Part shown: positions 52,412 to 61,900 of the stretch, piece after piece
How positions within the stretch are numbered: position 1 is the first letter of the stretch
How the letters are laid out: every line of letters begins with the position of its first letter
Origin: Dokdonella sp.
Lineage (GTDB): Bacteria; Pseudomonadota; Gammaproteobacteria; Xanthomonadales; Rhodanobacteraceae
Reading direction: 5' to 3'
Assembly: GCF_019634775.1 (NCBI RefSeq)
Contig: NZ_JAHCAS010000001.1
Location: forward strand, 2,300,894-2,364,893
DNA: 64,000 nucleotides
The notes under the pieces: model-generated
Database searches by the model: none
Told to the model about the DNA's origin: nothing
Seen by the model: only the letters and a program-made list of their open reading frames with translations
Translations under genes and position numbers: made by a program

Positions 52412-55400
52412 ATGGGCAGCAGCAGGAACCGGATCGGGATGGCGCGACATGCGCAGGCTCCCGGCCAGACAGCACAAGTGGATCACTGCGTCACGCGGCA
52501 GCCGCGGCATGAACCGGCATTGCGCCGGACCCGGTTCGCGCGCGTGCTGCGCCTCGCAATGGGGGGCGCGGTTCTGGCCTGCGCCGGCTCGGCGCTGGCT
52601 GCCGACTGGTATGCCGCGCCCACCGGTGGCGGCAGTCTCTGCAGCCAGGCTTCGCCTTGCACGATCCAGGGCGCGATCGACGTGGCCGCGCCGTATGACA
52701 CCGTGCATGTGGCGCCGGGCGACTACACCTTCACCAGCAACCGCATCCTGATCCAGACCGAGGGCCTGCGCCTGATCGGCGACAACAGCCCGTTCGCCCA
52801 GCCTTATGCGACGCCGCCCGGGCCGGGCCAGGTCGCCCACGGCACCCTCAACAACAAGGCGGCCAATGCCTCGGTGCTCAAGGCTGCCAGCGCCAATGTC
52901 GCCAGCGGCACCAGCGGCATGATCTGGGTGCGCAATGTGCAGAACGTGCGCATCGAAAACCTGTACATCGAAATGGCGCAGGCGCGCGCCAAGGAAGGCA
53001 TCGTCGCCACCGGCACGGTGCGCGGCCTGGAGCTGGTCAACAACTACATCAAGACCGTCAGCGGTGCATCGGGCGTGGGCATCAGCATCAACATGGATGC
53101 GGGCACCAACAGCTCGGTGCCATCCGGCGAGTCTCGCGGCGCCGGCGAGTTCGTGACCGTGGACGGCAACGTGGTGGAGCCCACGCCGGGCAACATCTTC
53201 ACCGCATCGGCACCCAAGTACGCAATCGGCATGCAGAACAGCGTGGGCCTGTACCTGCGCAACCAGACTGCGGCCAGCACGATGGACATGACGCTCAAGC
53301 CGTACACCAATGCTGCCAATCCGTCGGCGCAGCGCGTGTTCAGGATCGAGGAAAACTGGACCTTCGGCCGGCTCGGCCTGTACATCTCCGGTGGCGCCAA
53401 CCTGTCCGAGCCGACCCGGATCGCCAACAACCATTTCGTGATGTCGCAGACCTTCGGCGATGATTCGGATACCCATCTGGTCAGCGTGAAAAGCCCCAGC
53501 GCGGCGGGCACGGTGATCGAAGGCAACGCCTTCACCGGATTCCGCCAGCAGTACAGCGGCCTGTGGGTGCAGAGCCGTCCGAACGTCACGATCCAGGACA
53601 ACACCTTCGAGCCGCTGGCCAACCAGAGCGACTTCCGCGCCATCGTGGTTGGCAACTGGGCCTTGCAGACCGGCGTGCCACCGGCACCGCACCCGTTCGA
53701 CGTCACCATCCGCGCCAATACCTTCCTCGCCAATGGCGCGCCGGTGAACAACAAGGGCAAGGCGATCCTGTTCGTCAACGACAACGATGCCAGCGGCACC
53801 TCGAGCTTCACCAAGGCCATCGTCGGCGGCAGCCAACTGGCCGACGCCAATGACTTCGCCGCCGGCATCGGCTGGTACATCGCGCTGGATGACCGCACCT
53901 GCACCGGCCGCAATCACGCCAGCACCGGTAGTGGATGCAATGGCGGCACCGGATACGCGATCGGCCAGGGCATCAACTACACCAATGGCACCAACGGCAG
54001 TTCGATCAGCCAGAAGCGCCCCTTCCGCTGGGACGTGAATGCAGTCGGCAACAGCTTCGGCGGCATCTACATGCCGAGCATGAGCCTTGCCCAGTTCAAT
54101 GCGGTCTGGGCCAAGACCTACGACAAGCACAACGCCAGCGACACGGCCGTGGGCAACGTGCTGTACGGCTATCCGCCCATCACCAGCGGCACCATCACGT
54201 TCACGCCGACCGCGTTCACCTATGACGGCAACGCCCATCCGATCAGCGCCACGCTGGTGGAGGATCCGGGCGCGACCTGCATCGTGACGCCCGCCACCCT
54301 CACCAACGCCGGAACGCACAGCGTATCGGCCACCTGCGTGAGCAGCACCCACTACGTGACCGGCAGCGGCAGCGTGGTGGTGGCCAAGGCTGCCGGCAGC
54401 GTGGTCTGGGGCACGCTCAGCTTTATCTACGACGGCAGCACGCCGACGATCACAGCGACGATGAATCCGGGCAACGTGGCCTGCACGGTCACGCCGTCCA
54501 GCATCGGCCCGGATGCAGGCAGCTACGGCGTGCACGCCGACTGCGACAGCACCAACTATGCAGCGAGTGACGATACGACCGCGACCATCGCCAAGGCTGC
54601 GGGTGCAGTGGTATGGGGCCCGCTGAACTTCACCTACGACGGCAGCACGCCGACGATCACCGCGACGATGAATCCGGGCAACGTGGCCTGCTCGGTCACG
54701 CCGTCCAGCATCGGCCCGAATGCAGGCAGCTACGCCGTACATGCCGATTGCGACGGCACCAACCACACCGCCAGCGACGATGCCACCGCGACGATTTCCA
54801 AGGCCGCCGGCACGGTGGTGTGGGGCACGCTGAGCTTCACCTACGACGGCAACACGCCGACGATCACCGCGATGATGAATCCGGGCAACGTGGCCTGCTC
54901 GGTCACGCCGTCCAGCATCGGCCCGAATGCAGGCAGCTACGGCGTGCACGCCGACTGCGACAGCACCAACTACGCAGCGAGTGACGATACGACCGCGACC
55001 ATCGCCAAGGCCGCCGGTGCGGTGGTATGGGGCACGCTGAGCTTCACCTACGACGGCAGTACGCCGACGATCACCGCGACGATGAATCCGGGCAACGTGG
55101 CCTGCACGGTCACGCCGTCCAGCATCGGCCCGAATGCAGGCAGCTACGCCGTGCATGCCGACTGCGACAGCACCAACCATGCCGCCAGTGACGATACGAC
55201 CGCGACCATCGCCAAGGCCGCCGGTGCGGTGGTGTGGGGCCCGCTGAACTTCACCTACGACGGCAACACGCCGACGATCACCGCGACGATGAATCCGGGC
55301 AACGTGGCCTGCACGGTCACGCCATCGACGATCGGCCCGAATGCGGGCAGCTACGGCGTGCACGCCGACTGCGACAGCACCAACTACGCAGCGAGTGACG

Positions 55401-57085
55401 ATACGACCGTGACCATCGCCAAGGCCGCCGGCACGGTGGTGTGGGGCCCGCTGAACTTCACCTACGACGGCAGTACGCCGACGATCACCGCGACGATGAA
55501 TCCGGGCAACGTGGCCTGCATGGTCACGCCGTCCAGCATCGGCCCGGATGCAGGCAGCTACGGCGTGCACGCCGACTGCGACAGCACCAACTATGCAGCG
55601 AGTGACGATACGACCGCGACGATCGCCAAGGCCGCCGGTACGGTGGTATGGGGCCCGCTGAACTTCACCTACGACGGCAGCACGCCGACGATCACCGCGA
55701 CGATGAATCCGGGCAACGTGGCCTGCACGGTCACGCCATCGACGATCGGCCCGAATGCGGGCAGCTACGGCGTGCACGCTGACTGCGACAGCACCAACTA
55801 CGCAGCGAGTGACGATACGACCGCGACCATCGCCAAGGCCGCCGGTGCGGTGGTATGGGGCCCGCTGAACTTCACCTACGACGGCAGCACGCCGACGATC
55901 ACCGCGACGATGAATCCGGGCAACGTGGCCTGCACGGTCACGCCGTCCAGCATCGGCCCGAATGCAGGCAGCTACGGCGTGCACGCCGACTGCGACAGCA
56001 CCAACTATGCAGCGAGTGACGATACGACCGCGACCATCGCCAAGGCCGCGCAGGTGATCACGAACTTCGAGAGCAGTCCGGCCGCACCCGTGTTCATCCT
56101 CAATGGCACGTTCACGCTCAGCGCGGTCGGCGGCGGGTCGGGCAATCCGGTCGTGTTCGGCAGCCTGACGCCAGCGCTGTGCACGGTGTCGGGCAACACG
56201 GTGACGATGCTCGCGGTCGGCACTTGCGTGCTCAGCGCCGACCAGGACGGCAACACCAACTACGATCCGGCGGCACAGGCCACGCTGAACGTGGAGCTGG
56301 TACCGGCGCCGGCGCCCGATCTGGCGGTTTCGATCGACGATGGACGCGACTACGTGCAGTACGGCAAGCCGCTCGGCTACACGATCGTGGTCAGCAATGT
56401 CGGCAACACCAGCGTGACGGGAGCGAGTGTGAATGCGCTGCTGCCGGCGATCCTGCAGGGGCAGACATGGAGCTGCGTGGCCAGCACGGGTTCGGCCTGT
56501 GGCCAGGCCAGCGGCAGCGGCGACCTGATCGACAGCGGCGCCGCACTCGCGATCGGCGGCAGCCTCACCTATCTGCTCGACACCGTGGTGGTCGACGACC
56601 AGCAACTGGCCAGCGACGAGATCCAGCTCAGCGCCGGCGTGACGGCCAGCGGTGACGTCAACGGCGCCAATGATTCGGCCACCGACCTCACCCGCGCGGT
56701 TCTGTTCCGCAACGGCTTCGAGCAGGGTGGGGACGGCGCGCAGGCACTGCCGCTGGAACTGCAACTGGTCACGGTGGGTGCACTCACCCAGGCCTCGGCG
56801 ATGACGTTCGCGACCGACGCGGCGCCAATGCAGCCGTGGCAGCGCACCACGTTGGCGCAGGCCAGCGATGGTGCGTTCCAGATCGAGGCGATCCGCATCG
56901 GCGCCATGCTGCATGTGCGCCTGCGCAGTGGTGTGCAGGCGAGCGCGTGGAGCGTGGTCGATGACGAGGCGATCGCACTGGTGCTGGTCGGAACGCAGCT
57001 CGGCCTGGTCGGGGCGCGTGACGAACTGGAACTGGCGCTGCCGCACGCCGGACCGTACGAGGTCGGACAGCCGATGGCGCATTGA
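52412..57085 (+). CDS. Large secreted beta-helix protein with eight 69-residue tandem repeats, DUF11 and DGFE motif
   Basis: 1,557 residues from ATG 52412, chosen for its GGGGAAAGG ribosome-binding site; the signal peptide (LRLAMGGAVLACAGSALAAD) comes after a long basic leader. Beta-helix region about 70-590 (CTIQGAIDVAAPYDTVHVAP ... NVTIQDNTFEPL), one diverged YDG module (TFTPTAFTYDGNAHPIS), then eight near-identical 69-residue YDG-type repeats (54401-56056), an Ig-like module (VITNFESSPAAPVFILNGTF), DUF11 (YVQYGKPLGYTIVVSNVGNT), motif AVLFRNGFEQGGDG and the 110-residue C-terminal domain also present in the giant protein. It lies 110 bp behind the giant gene, probably the same transcript. 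A surface-displayed adhesin-like role is inferred. Confidence 0.82.
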   Translation: MGSSRNRIGMARHAQAPGQTAQVDHCVTRQPRHEPALRRTRFARVLRLAMGGAVLACAGSALAADWYAAPTGGGSLCSQASPCTIQGAIDVAAPYDTVHVAPGDYTFTSNRILIQTEGLRLIGDNSPFAQPYATPPGPGQVAHGTLNNKAANASVLKAASANVASGTSGMIWVRNVQNVRIENLYIEMAQARAKEGIVATGTVRGLELVNNYIKTVSGASGVGISINMDAGTNSSVPSGESRGAGEFVTVDGNVVEPTPGNIFTASAPKYAIGMQNSVGLYLRNQTAASTMDMTLKPYTNAANPSAQRVFRIEENWTFGRLGLYISGGANLSEPTRIANNHFVMSQTFGDDSDTHLVSVKSPSAAGTVIEGNAFTGFRQQYSGLWVQSRPNVTIQDNTFEPLANQSDFRAIVVGNWALQTGVPPAPHPFDVTIRANTFLANGAPVNNKGKAILFVNDNDASGTSSFTKAIVGGSQLADANDFAAGIGWYIALDDRTCTGRNHASTGSGCNGGTGYAIGQGINYTNGTNGSSISQKRPFRWDVNAVGNSFGGIYMPSMSLAQFNAVWAKTYDKHNASDTAVGNVLYGYPPITSGTITFTPTAFTYDGNAHPISATLVEDPGATCIVTPATLTNAGTHSVSATCVSSTHYVTGSGSVVVAKAAGSVVWGTLSFIYDGSTPTITATMNPGNVACTVTPSSIGPDAGSYGVHADCDSTNYAASDDTTATIAKAAGAVVWGPLNFTYDGSTPTITATMNPGNVACSVTPSSIGPNAGSYAVHADCDGTNHTASDDATATISKAAGTVVWGTLSFTYDGNTPTITAMMNPGNVACSVTPSSIGPNAGSYGVHADCDSTNYAASDDTTATIAKAAGAVVWGTLSFTYDGSTPTITATMNPGNVACTVTPSSIGPNAGSYAVHADCDSTNHAASDDTTATIAKAAGAVVWGPLNFTYDGNTPTITATMNPGNVACTVTPSTIGPNAGSYGVHADCDSTNYAASDDTTVTIAKAAGTVVWGPLNFTYDGSTPTITATMNPGNVACMVTPSSIGPDAGSYGVHADCDSTNYAASDDTTATIAKAAGTVVWGPLNFTYDGSTPTITATMNPGNVACTVTPSTIGPNAGSYGVHADCDSTNYAASDDTTATIAKAAGAVVWGPLNFTYDGSTPTITATMNPGNVACTVTPSSIGPNAGSYGVHADCDSTNYAASDDTTATIAKAAQVITNFESSPAAPVFILNGTFTLSAVGGGSGNPVVFGSLTPALCTVSGNTVTMLAVGTCVLSADQDGNTNYDPAAQATLNVELVPAPAPDLAVSIDDGRDYVQYGKPLGYTIVVSNVGNTSVTGASVNALLPAILQGQTWSCVASTGSACGQASGSGDLIDSGAALAIGGSLTYLLDTVVVDDQQLASDEIQLSAGVTASGDVNGANDSATDLTRAVLFRNGFEQGGDGAQALPLELQLVTVGALTQASAMTFATDAAPMQPWQRTTLAQASDGAFQIEAIRIGAMLHVRLRSGVQASAWSVVDDEAIALVLVGTQLGLVGARDELELALPHAGPYEVGQPMAH
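54401..56056 (+). repeat. Eight near-identical 207-bp in-frame tandem repeats
   Basis: Unit starts at 54401 and every 207 bp thereafter (54608, 54815, 55022, 55229, 55436, 55643, 55850). Each codes VVWGPLNFTYDGSTPTITAT, then MNPGNVACTVTPSSIGPNAG, SYGVHADCDSTNYAASDDTT and ATIAKAAG, with only a few substitutions between units. Two cysteines per unit could pair. Such identity implies recent duplication or gene conversion, so copy number may vary between strains. Confidence 0.95.
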
Positions 57086-57220
57086 ACGCCGGCGGCATGC
57101 CGACACGAAGCCCGACCACGGAAGGTCGGGTGCGGCCCGCCACGGAGCACATGCATCCGGACGGAGCGTGCAGGGTGCCCCCGACAGGGCGCAGGTGCCC
57201 GCCGTTGGGAATCAAAAGGT

Positions 57221-57268
57221 TGACATCCGCAAGGTTCGCAGCGGGGTGGGCGTGGCGAAGTGCAGGCT
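57221..57268 (+). repeat. 48-bp dispersed repeat, copy 2
   Basis: Matches 46 of 48 positions of the reverse complement of 13885-13932. It lies at the right border of the giant-protein block, preceded by TTGGGAATCAAAAGG, part of which (TTGGGAATCAAAAG) also occurs near 18508. Confidence 0.75.
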
Positions 57269-57358
57269 CCTGGCGCCCCAGACCCCGCGCAAGCGCAGCG
57301 ACCGCAGCGAGCCGGCCAGCCGGGCCGGCCGCAGGGTTGGTCCGGTCGTTTTCACGGA

Positions 57359-57427
57359 GAATCGCGACTGAAGTCGCTCCCACGGGAGAATGATGGGCGG
57401 TTGCAGGAGCGACTTCAGTCGCGATGC
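57359..57427. repeat. Inverted pair of REP repeats (BIME)
   Basis: Left copy 57359-57382 (AATCGCGACTGAAGTCGCTC then CCAC) and right copy 57403-57427 (GCAGGAGCGACTTCAGTCGC then GATGC) are reverse complements of one another over most of their length. Confidence 0.7.
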
Positions 57428-57440
57428 TGCTCGCCGCCAA

Positions 57441-57470
57441 TCGACAAGACGCCGTCCGGCCAGCTATAAA
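57441..57470 (+). promoter_or_regulatory. Promoter of rng
   Basis: TCGACA (57441-57446) and TATAAA (57465-57470) with an 18-bp spacer. It lies downstream of the first in-frame ATG (57424), which supports GTG 57502 as the true rng start. Confidence 0.6.
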
Positions 57471-57501
57471 CCACTTCGACTTTTCGCGCCAAGCCGTTGT
57501 C

Positions 57502-58980
57502 GTGACCGAAGAAATCCTGATCAACGTCACCCCGCGCGAAACCCGCGTCGCCCTCGTCGAAAACGGCATGCTGCAGGAGTTGCATGTCGAACGGGCGAGC
57601 CGCCGCGGCTACGTCGGGAATGTCTACAAGGGGCGCGTCAGCCGCGTCATGCCCGGCATGCAGGCCGCCTTCGTCGAGATCGGGCTCGATCGCGCGGCGT
57701 TCCTGCATGCCTCCGACATCGTCCGCCCGCATTCGCCGCTGCTCAACGAGAACGGCGATGCGTCGCCGTCACCACCGCCGCCGATCACCGACCTGCTGCG
57801 CGAGGGGCAGGAGATCGTCGTGCAGGTGGTCAAGGATCCGATCGGCAGCAAGGGCGCGCGCCTGACCACGCACCTGTCGATCCCGTCGCGCTACCTGGTG
57901 CTGCTGCCGTACAGCAAGGTGCTTGGCGTGTCGGTACGCATCGAGGACGACACCGAGCGCATGCGCCTGAAGGAGATCCTCGCCGAATCGCTCGGCGAGG
58001 ATGCGCCCGGCTACATCGTGCGCACGAATGCCGAGGGCCAGTCGCGCGATGCGCTGGCCGAGGACATCGCTTACCTCAACAAGTTGTGGAACGCCCTGCG
58101 CGTGCGCATGGGCGAAGCCAAGGTCGGCACACGTGTCTACGAGGACCTGCCGCTCGCACTGCGTGCGCTGCGTGACCTCATGCGCCCGACCATCGAGAAG
58201 GTGCGCGTCGATTCGCGCGAGACGCTCGAGCGCGCCCAGGACTTCACCCGCCAGTTCATGCCCGAACTTGCAGACCGCCTCGAACACTATCCGGGCGAGC
58301 GACCGATCTTCGACCTGTACGGTGTGGAGGACGAGATCCTGCGCGCGTTGCGCAAGGAAGTGCCGTTGAAATCGGGCGGCCACCTGGTCGTCGACCAGAC
58401 CGAGGCGATGACGACGATCGACGTCAATACCGGCAGTTTCCTCGGCGCGCGCAATCTCGAAGACACGGTCTACCGCACCAACCTCGAGGCCGCGCAGTCA
58501 GCCGCGCGTCACCTGCGCCTGCGCAATCTCGGCGGCATCATCATCATCGATTTCATCGACATGGTCGACGAGGACCACAAGCGCCAGGTCATCCGCCAGC
58601 TCGAGAAGTCGCTGGCGCGCGACCATGCCAAGACGACGGTCTACGACATGTCGCCGCTGGGCCTGGTCGAGATGACGCGCAAGCGCACCACCGAGAGCCT
58701 CGAACGCCAGCTCTGCGAACCGTGTCCGGCGTGCAGCGGGCGCGGCTCGATCAAGACCGCCGAAACCGTCACCTATGAAATCTTCCGCGAGATCACCCGC
58801 GCGGTACGCCAGTTCGATGCCGAGAAGCTGCTCGTGCTGGCTGCGCCGCAGGTTGTCTCGCGCATCCTCGAGGAGGATTCCGCCGCCGTTGCCGAACTGG
58901 AGGAGTTCATCGGCAAGACGATCCGCTTCCAGCCCGAGGAGCACTACTCGCAGGAACAATACGATGTGGTGCTGCTGTAG
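57502..58980 (+). CDS. rng: Ribonuclease G
   Basis: RNase E/G-family endonuclease that matures the 16S rRNA 5' end. From GTG 57502 (VTEEILINVTPRETRVALVE) it is 492 residues, like E. coli RNase G (489). S1 domain: NVYKGRVSRVMPGMQAAFVE and IGLDRAAFLHASD. Catalytic DNase-I-like subdomain: TTIDVNTGSFLGARNLEDTV and GGIIIIDFIDMVDEDHKRQV with the Mg-binding aspartates. Zinc-link CEPCPACSGRG near residue 407. There is no long C-terminal scaffold, which separates it from RNase E. yhdP follows 12 bp later, as is common. Confidence 0.95.
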   Translation: MTEEILINVTPRETRVALVENGMLQELHVERASRRGYVGNVYKGRVSRVMPGMQAAFVEIGLDRAAFLHASDIVRPHSPLLNENGDASPSPPPPITDLLREGQEIVVQVVKDPIGSKGARLTTHLSIPSRYLVLLPYSKVLGVSVRIEDDTERMRLKEILAESLGEDAPGYIVRTNAEGQSRDALAEDIAYLNKLWNALRVRMGEAKVGTRVYEDLPLALRALRDLMRPTIEKVRVDSRETLERAQDFTRQFMPELADRLEHYPGERPIFDLYGVEDEILRALRKEVPLKSGGHLVVDQTEAMTTIDVNTGSFLGARNLEDTVYRTNLEAAQSAARHLRLRNLGGIIIIDFIDMVDEDHKRQVIRQLEKSLARDHAKTTVYDMSPLGLVEMTRKRTTESLERQLCEPCPACSGRGSIKTAETVTYEIFREITRAVRQFDAEKLLVLAAPQVVSRILEEDSAAVAELEEFIGKTIRFQPEEHYSQEQYDVVLL

Positions 58981-58992
58981 GGCCCTGCGCGG

Positions 58993-61900
58993 ATGAACAC
59001 GCGCCGACGCCTGCGTCGCCTGCGCTTCGCGGTCGTCGGCACGCTCGCGGGTCTGGTCATCCTCGTTGCGATCATGGTCGGCGTGATGCGCCTGGCGTTG
59101 CCATGGCTCGCGCACAACCCGGAACGCGTCGCCGCCTGGCTGTCGGCGCGCCTCGATCGCCCGGTCACGCTGGCCCACGTCGAGGAGCACTGGACACATG
59201 CCGGTCCGCGCCTGGCGCTGAACGGCCTGGTCATCGGTGCCGGTCGCGCCGGCGAGAGCGAAATCCTGCTGCCACGCGCCGAGCTTGCGCTGAACCTGTA
59301 TGCGCCGTTCCAGCGCAACCGCGCCTGGAACGAGTTTCGCCTGATCGGCCTCGACCTTGCCCTCGAACGTGGCAGTGACGGGGCATGGTCGGTCAGCGGC
59401 CTGGCCGCTCCGCGTGAGGGCGCCGATGACAACCTGTCGATGGGCGTGCTCGGTGCCATCGTCCTGGTCGACTTCAAGCTCGTCGTGCGCGATCCGGCGC
59501 GCGCCCTCGATGCACGTTTCGAGATTCCCGAGCTGCGCGTGGTCAACCTTGGCCGCATGACACGCGTGCTCGGCCGCATTGGCCGGGCCGGCGCGACCTC
59601 GCCGCCGTTCGCCCTGGTCTCCGACTTCGACCTCGAGGCGAAATCGGGCAGCGCCTGGCTGGGCGGCAGCGGCGTCGATCTCGCCGAAGTCGGTCGTGAA
59701 CACGGCGTGGCCGGTCTCGCGCTGCCGGCCGGGCAGGGTGACATCGAGATCTGGCTCGACTGGAAAGCGAGCGTGGTCGATGACGTGCGCGCGCGCATCG
59801 ATCTGCGCGACGCCACACTCGCGGCGACGACGGCGGTGGCTGCGGCGCCGGGCGTCGACGTCGAGCCGCGTGCCCTGTTCGATCGGCTGGCCTTCGTCGC
59901 GCGCTGGCAGCGCAATGCGGATGGCTGGACCTTCGACCTCGCCGACGGTCGCTTTTCCCGGCGTGGCATCGAAACCGAAGGGCTGCGCGTGCAGGCCGTG
60001 CAGAGCGGTGGCGAAGCCGCGCGCGAGTGGCGTTTCGCCGCCAGCGCAGTGCCGATCGAGCCCCTCGGCAGCTTCGCCATGCTGCCGGCAGCGGTGCCGG
60101 CAAAACTGCGCGAGTGGTTGTACGCGGCGAACCCAGGCGGGCAGATCACCACGTTCGAAGGGCGCTGGCGCGCCCCCGATGATTTCGCCATCGATGCGCG
60201 TGTCGAGGGATTCGCCGCGGAGGACGCGCGCGTGATCCCGGGTGTGGATCATCTGGACTTCCACCTGCGCGGCGATGCAGCCGGCCTGTTGCTGGAACTC
60301 CCGCGCCAGGCGGCACGCTTCGATTATCCCTACGCGTTCCCGACACCGTTCGACTTCAGTGCGATCGAGGGTGACATCATCGCCTGGCCCGATGCGGATG
60401 GCTGGCATCTGCGTACTCCACAGGTTGCCATCGAAAGTGCGCGCTATGCGATCGACCTGCGCGGCGGCCTGCACTTCGCCGATGACGGCAGCCGTCCGCT
60501 GCTCGATGTGCAGGCCTTGGTGCCGCATGCAGAAGTGCCGTCCGCCAAAGGCTTCTGGCCGATCCGCGTGATGCCGCCGCCAGCACGCGCCTGGCTCGAC
60601 CGTGCCCTGGTCGACGGGCGCGTGCGTGAAGGTCGTGTGGTGTTCCGTGGTGACCTCGACGACTGGCCGTTCGAAAAGCCGACCGGACGCTTCGAGGCCA
60701 AGGCCGATCTCACCGACCTGCTGCTCGACTTCCTGCCGGGCTGGCCGCGCGCCGAGCGCATCGATCTGGTCGCGCGCTTCATCAACGCCGGCATGCTGGC
60801 CACGGTCAGCGCCGGTCAGTCGAAGGCGCTCGTCATCGACAGGGCCGAGGCCAGCATCGCCCGCTTCGGTGATGCCGTACTCGACCTCAAGGTGCAGGCA
60901 CACGGCCCCGGTCCGGTGCTGATCGACTACCTGCGTGCGACACCGATCGGTGCGACCTACGTCGATGCGTTGCGTGGGCTCTCGGTCGGCGGGCAGGGCA
61001 AGGTCGGCTTCACGCTGCGCGTGCCGTTCGCGGATGTCGACACGCTCACGCTCGATGGCAGCGCCGACCTCGTCGATGCCGATCTCGGCGAAAGCACCTG
61101 GGCCCTGGAATTTGCCAAGGCGAGCGGCCGGGTCGCCTTCAGCCAGGACAGCGTGCATGCGGAGAAACTGGCCGTGCAGGTCGATGGCCATGCGGCCGAA
61201 CTTGCGCTCGCCATCGGCAGCGCGACGAAGGATCGCGACAACGTGCTCGAAGCCGCGCTCGATGCCGCGCTGCCGGTGGCAACGGTGTTCGCGCGGGTGC
61301 CGGAGCTTGCGCCGGCGTTCGTGCGCTTTCCGGGCCAGGCCCAATGGCAGGCCAGGCTCGCGGTCGGCGCCGAGCGGGGTGCGGCGCCATCGCGGCGCCA
61401 ACTCGATCTGTCCAGCGACCTGCGCGGGATCGCCATCGACCTTCCCGCGCCGCTCGCCAAGGCTGCCGCCGATGTTCGGCCGTTTTCGTTGAGCCTGGAC
61501 ATTCCCCCGCTGGACCGGCCGTTCACCGCTTCGCTGGGCAACCTGCATGTGCGCGGACGCATTCCCGGCCCGACCAGCACGCTTGCAGTGCGTGCCGATT
61601 TCGGCGATGCGCGGAACTCCGTCGTGCCAGACCACGGCATCGCCATCGGCGGACTCGTGGCCGAGCTCGACCTCGGCGGCTGGATGGACCTCGCCCGTGC
61701 TGGCGCGAGTGGCGACAGCAGCCTGCGCGGCGTCGATCTGGAGGTCGGAACTCTCATTCTCGGCGGTCGCGACCTCGGCAGCACGCGCCTGGCCATCGAG
61801 TCGGGCGACGATGCCATGCACGTGCGTTTCTCCGGTGCCGCGATCGACGGCACGGTCCGCGTGCCTTCGGCCGATCTCGCCCGCAGCGGCATCACCGCCG

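Larger units (their letters stand above)
57086..57501. other. Intergenic region between the giant-protein block and rng
   Basis: 416 bp with no gene: a 48-bp dispersed repeat copy (57221-57268), an inverted REP pair (57359-57427) and the rng promoter (57441-57470). Confidence 0.65.

Noticed and set aside
46036..57106. Very long reverse-strand open frames (about 2,087 and 1,605 codons) opposite the giant genes
   Set aside because: They are mirror frames of GC-rich repetitive coding sequence: His/Arg/Gly-rich low-complexity products, no signal peptide, no domain content, while the plus strand has clear domains.
41128..57501. A DGR reverse transcriptase, accessory gene or template repeat near the DUF1566 genes
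   Set aside because: No translated product shows reverse-transcriptase motifs (for example a Y-x-D-D core) and no third copy of the CAAGTCCGGTTGGTGCGAGG segment was noticed in the window; any such cassette must lie elsewhere.
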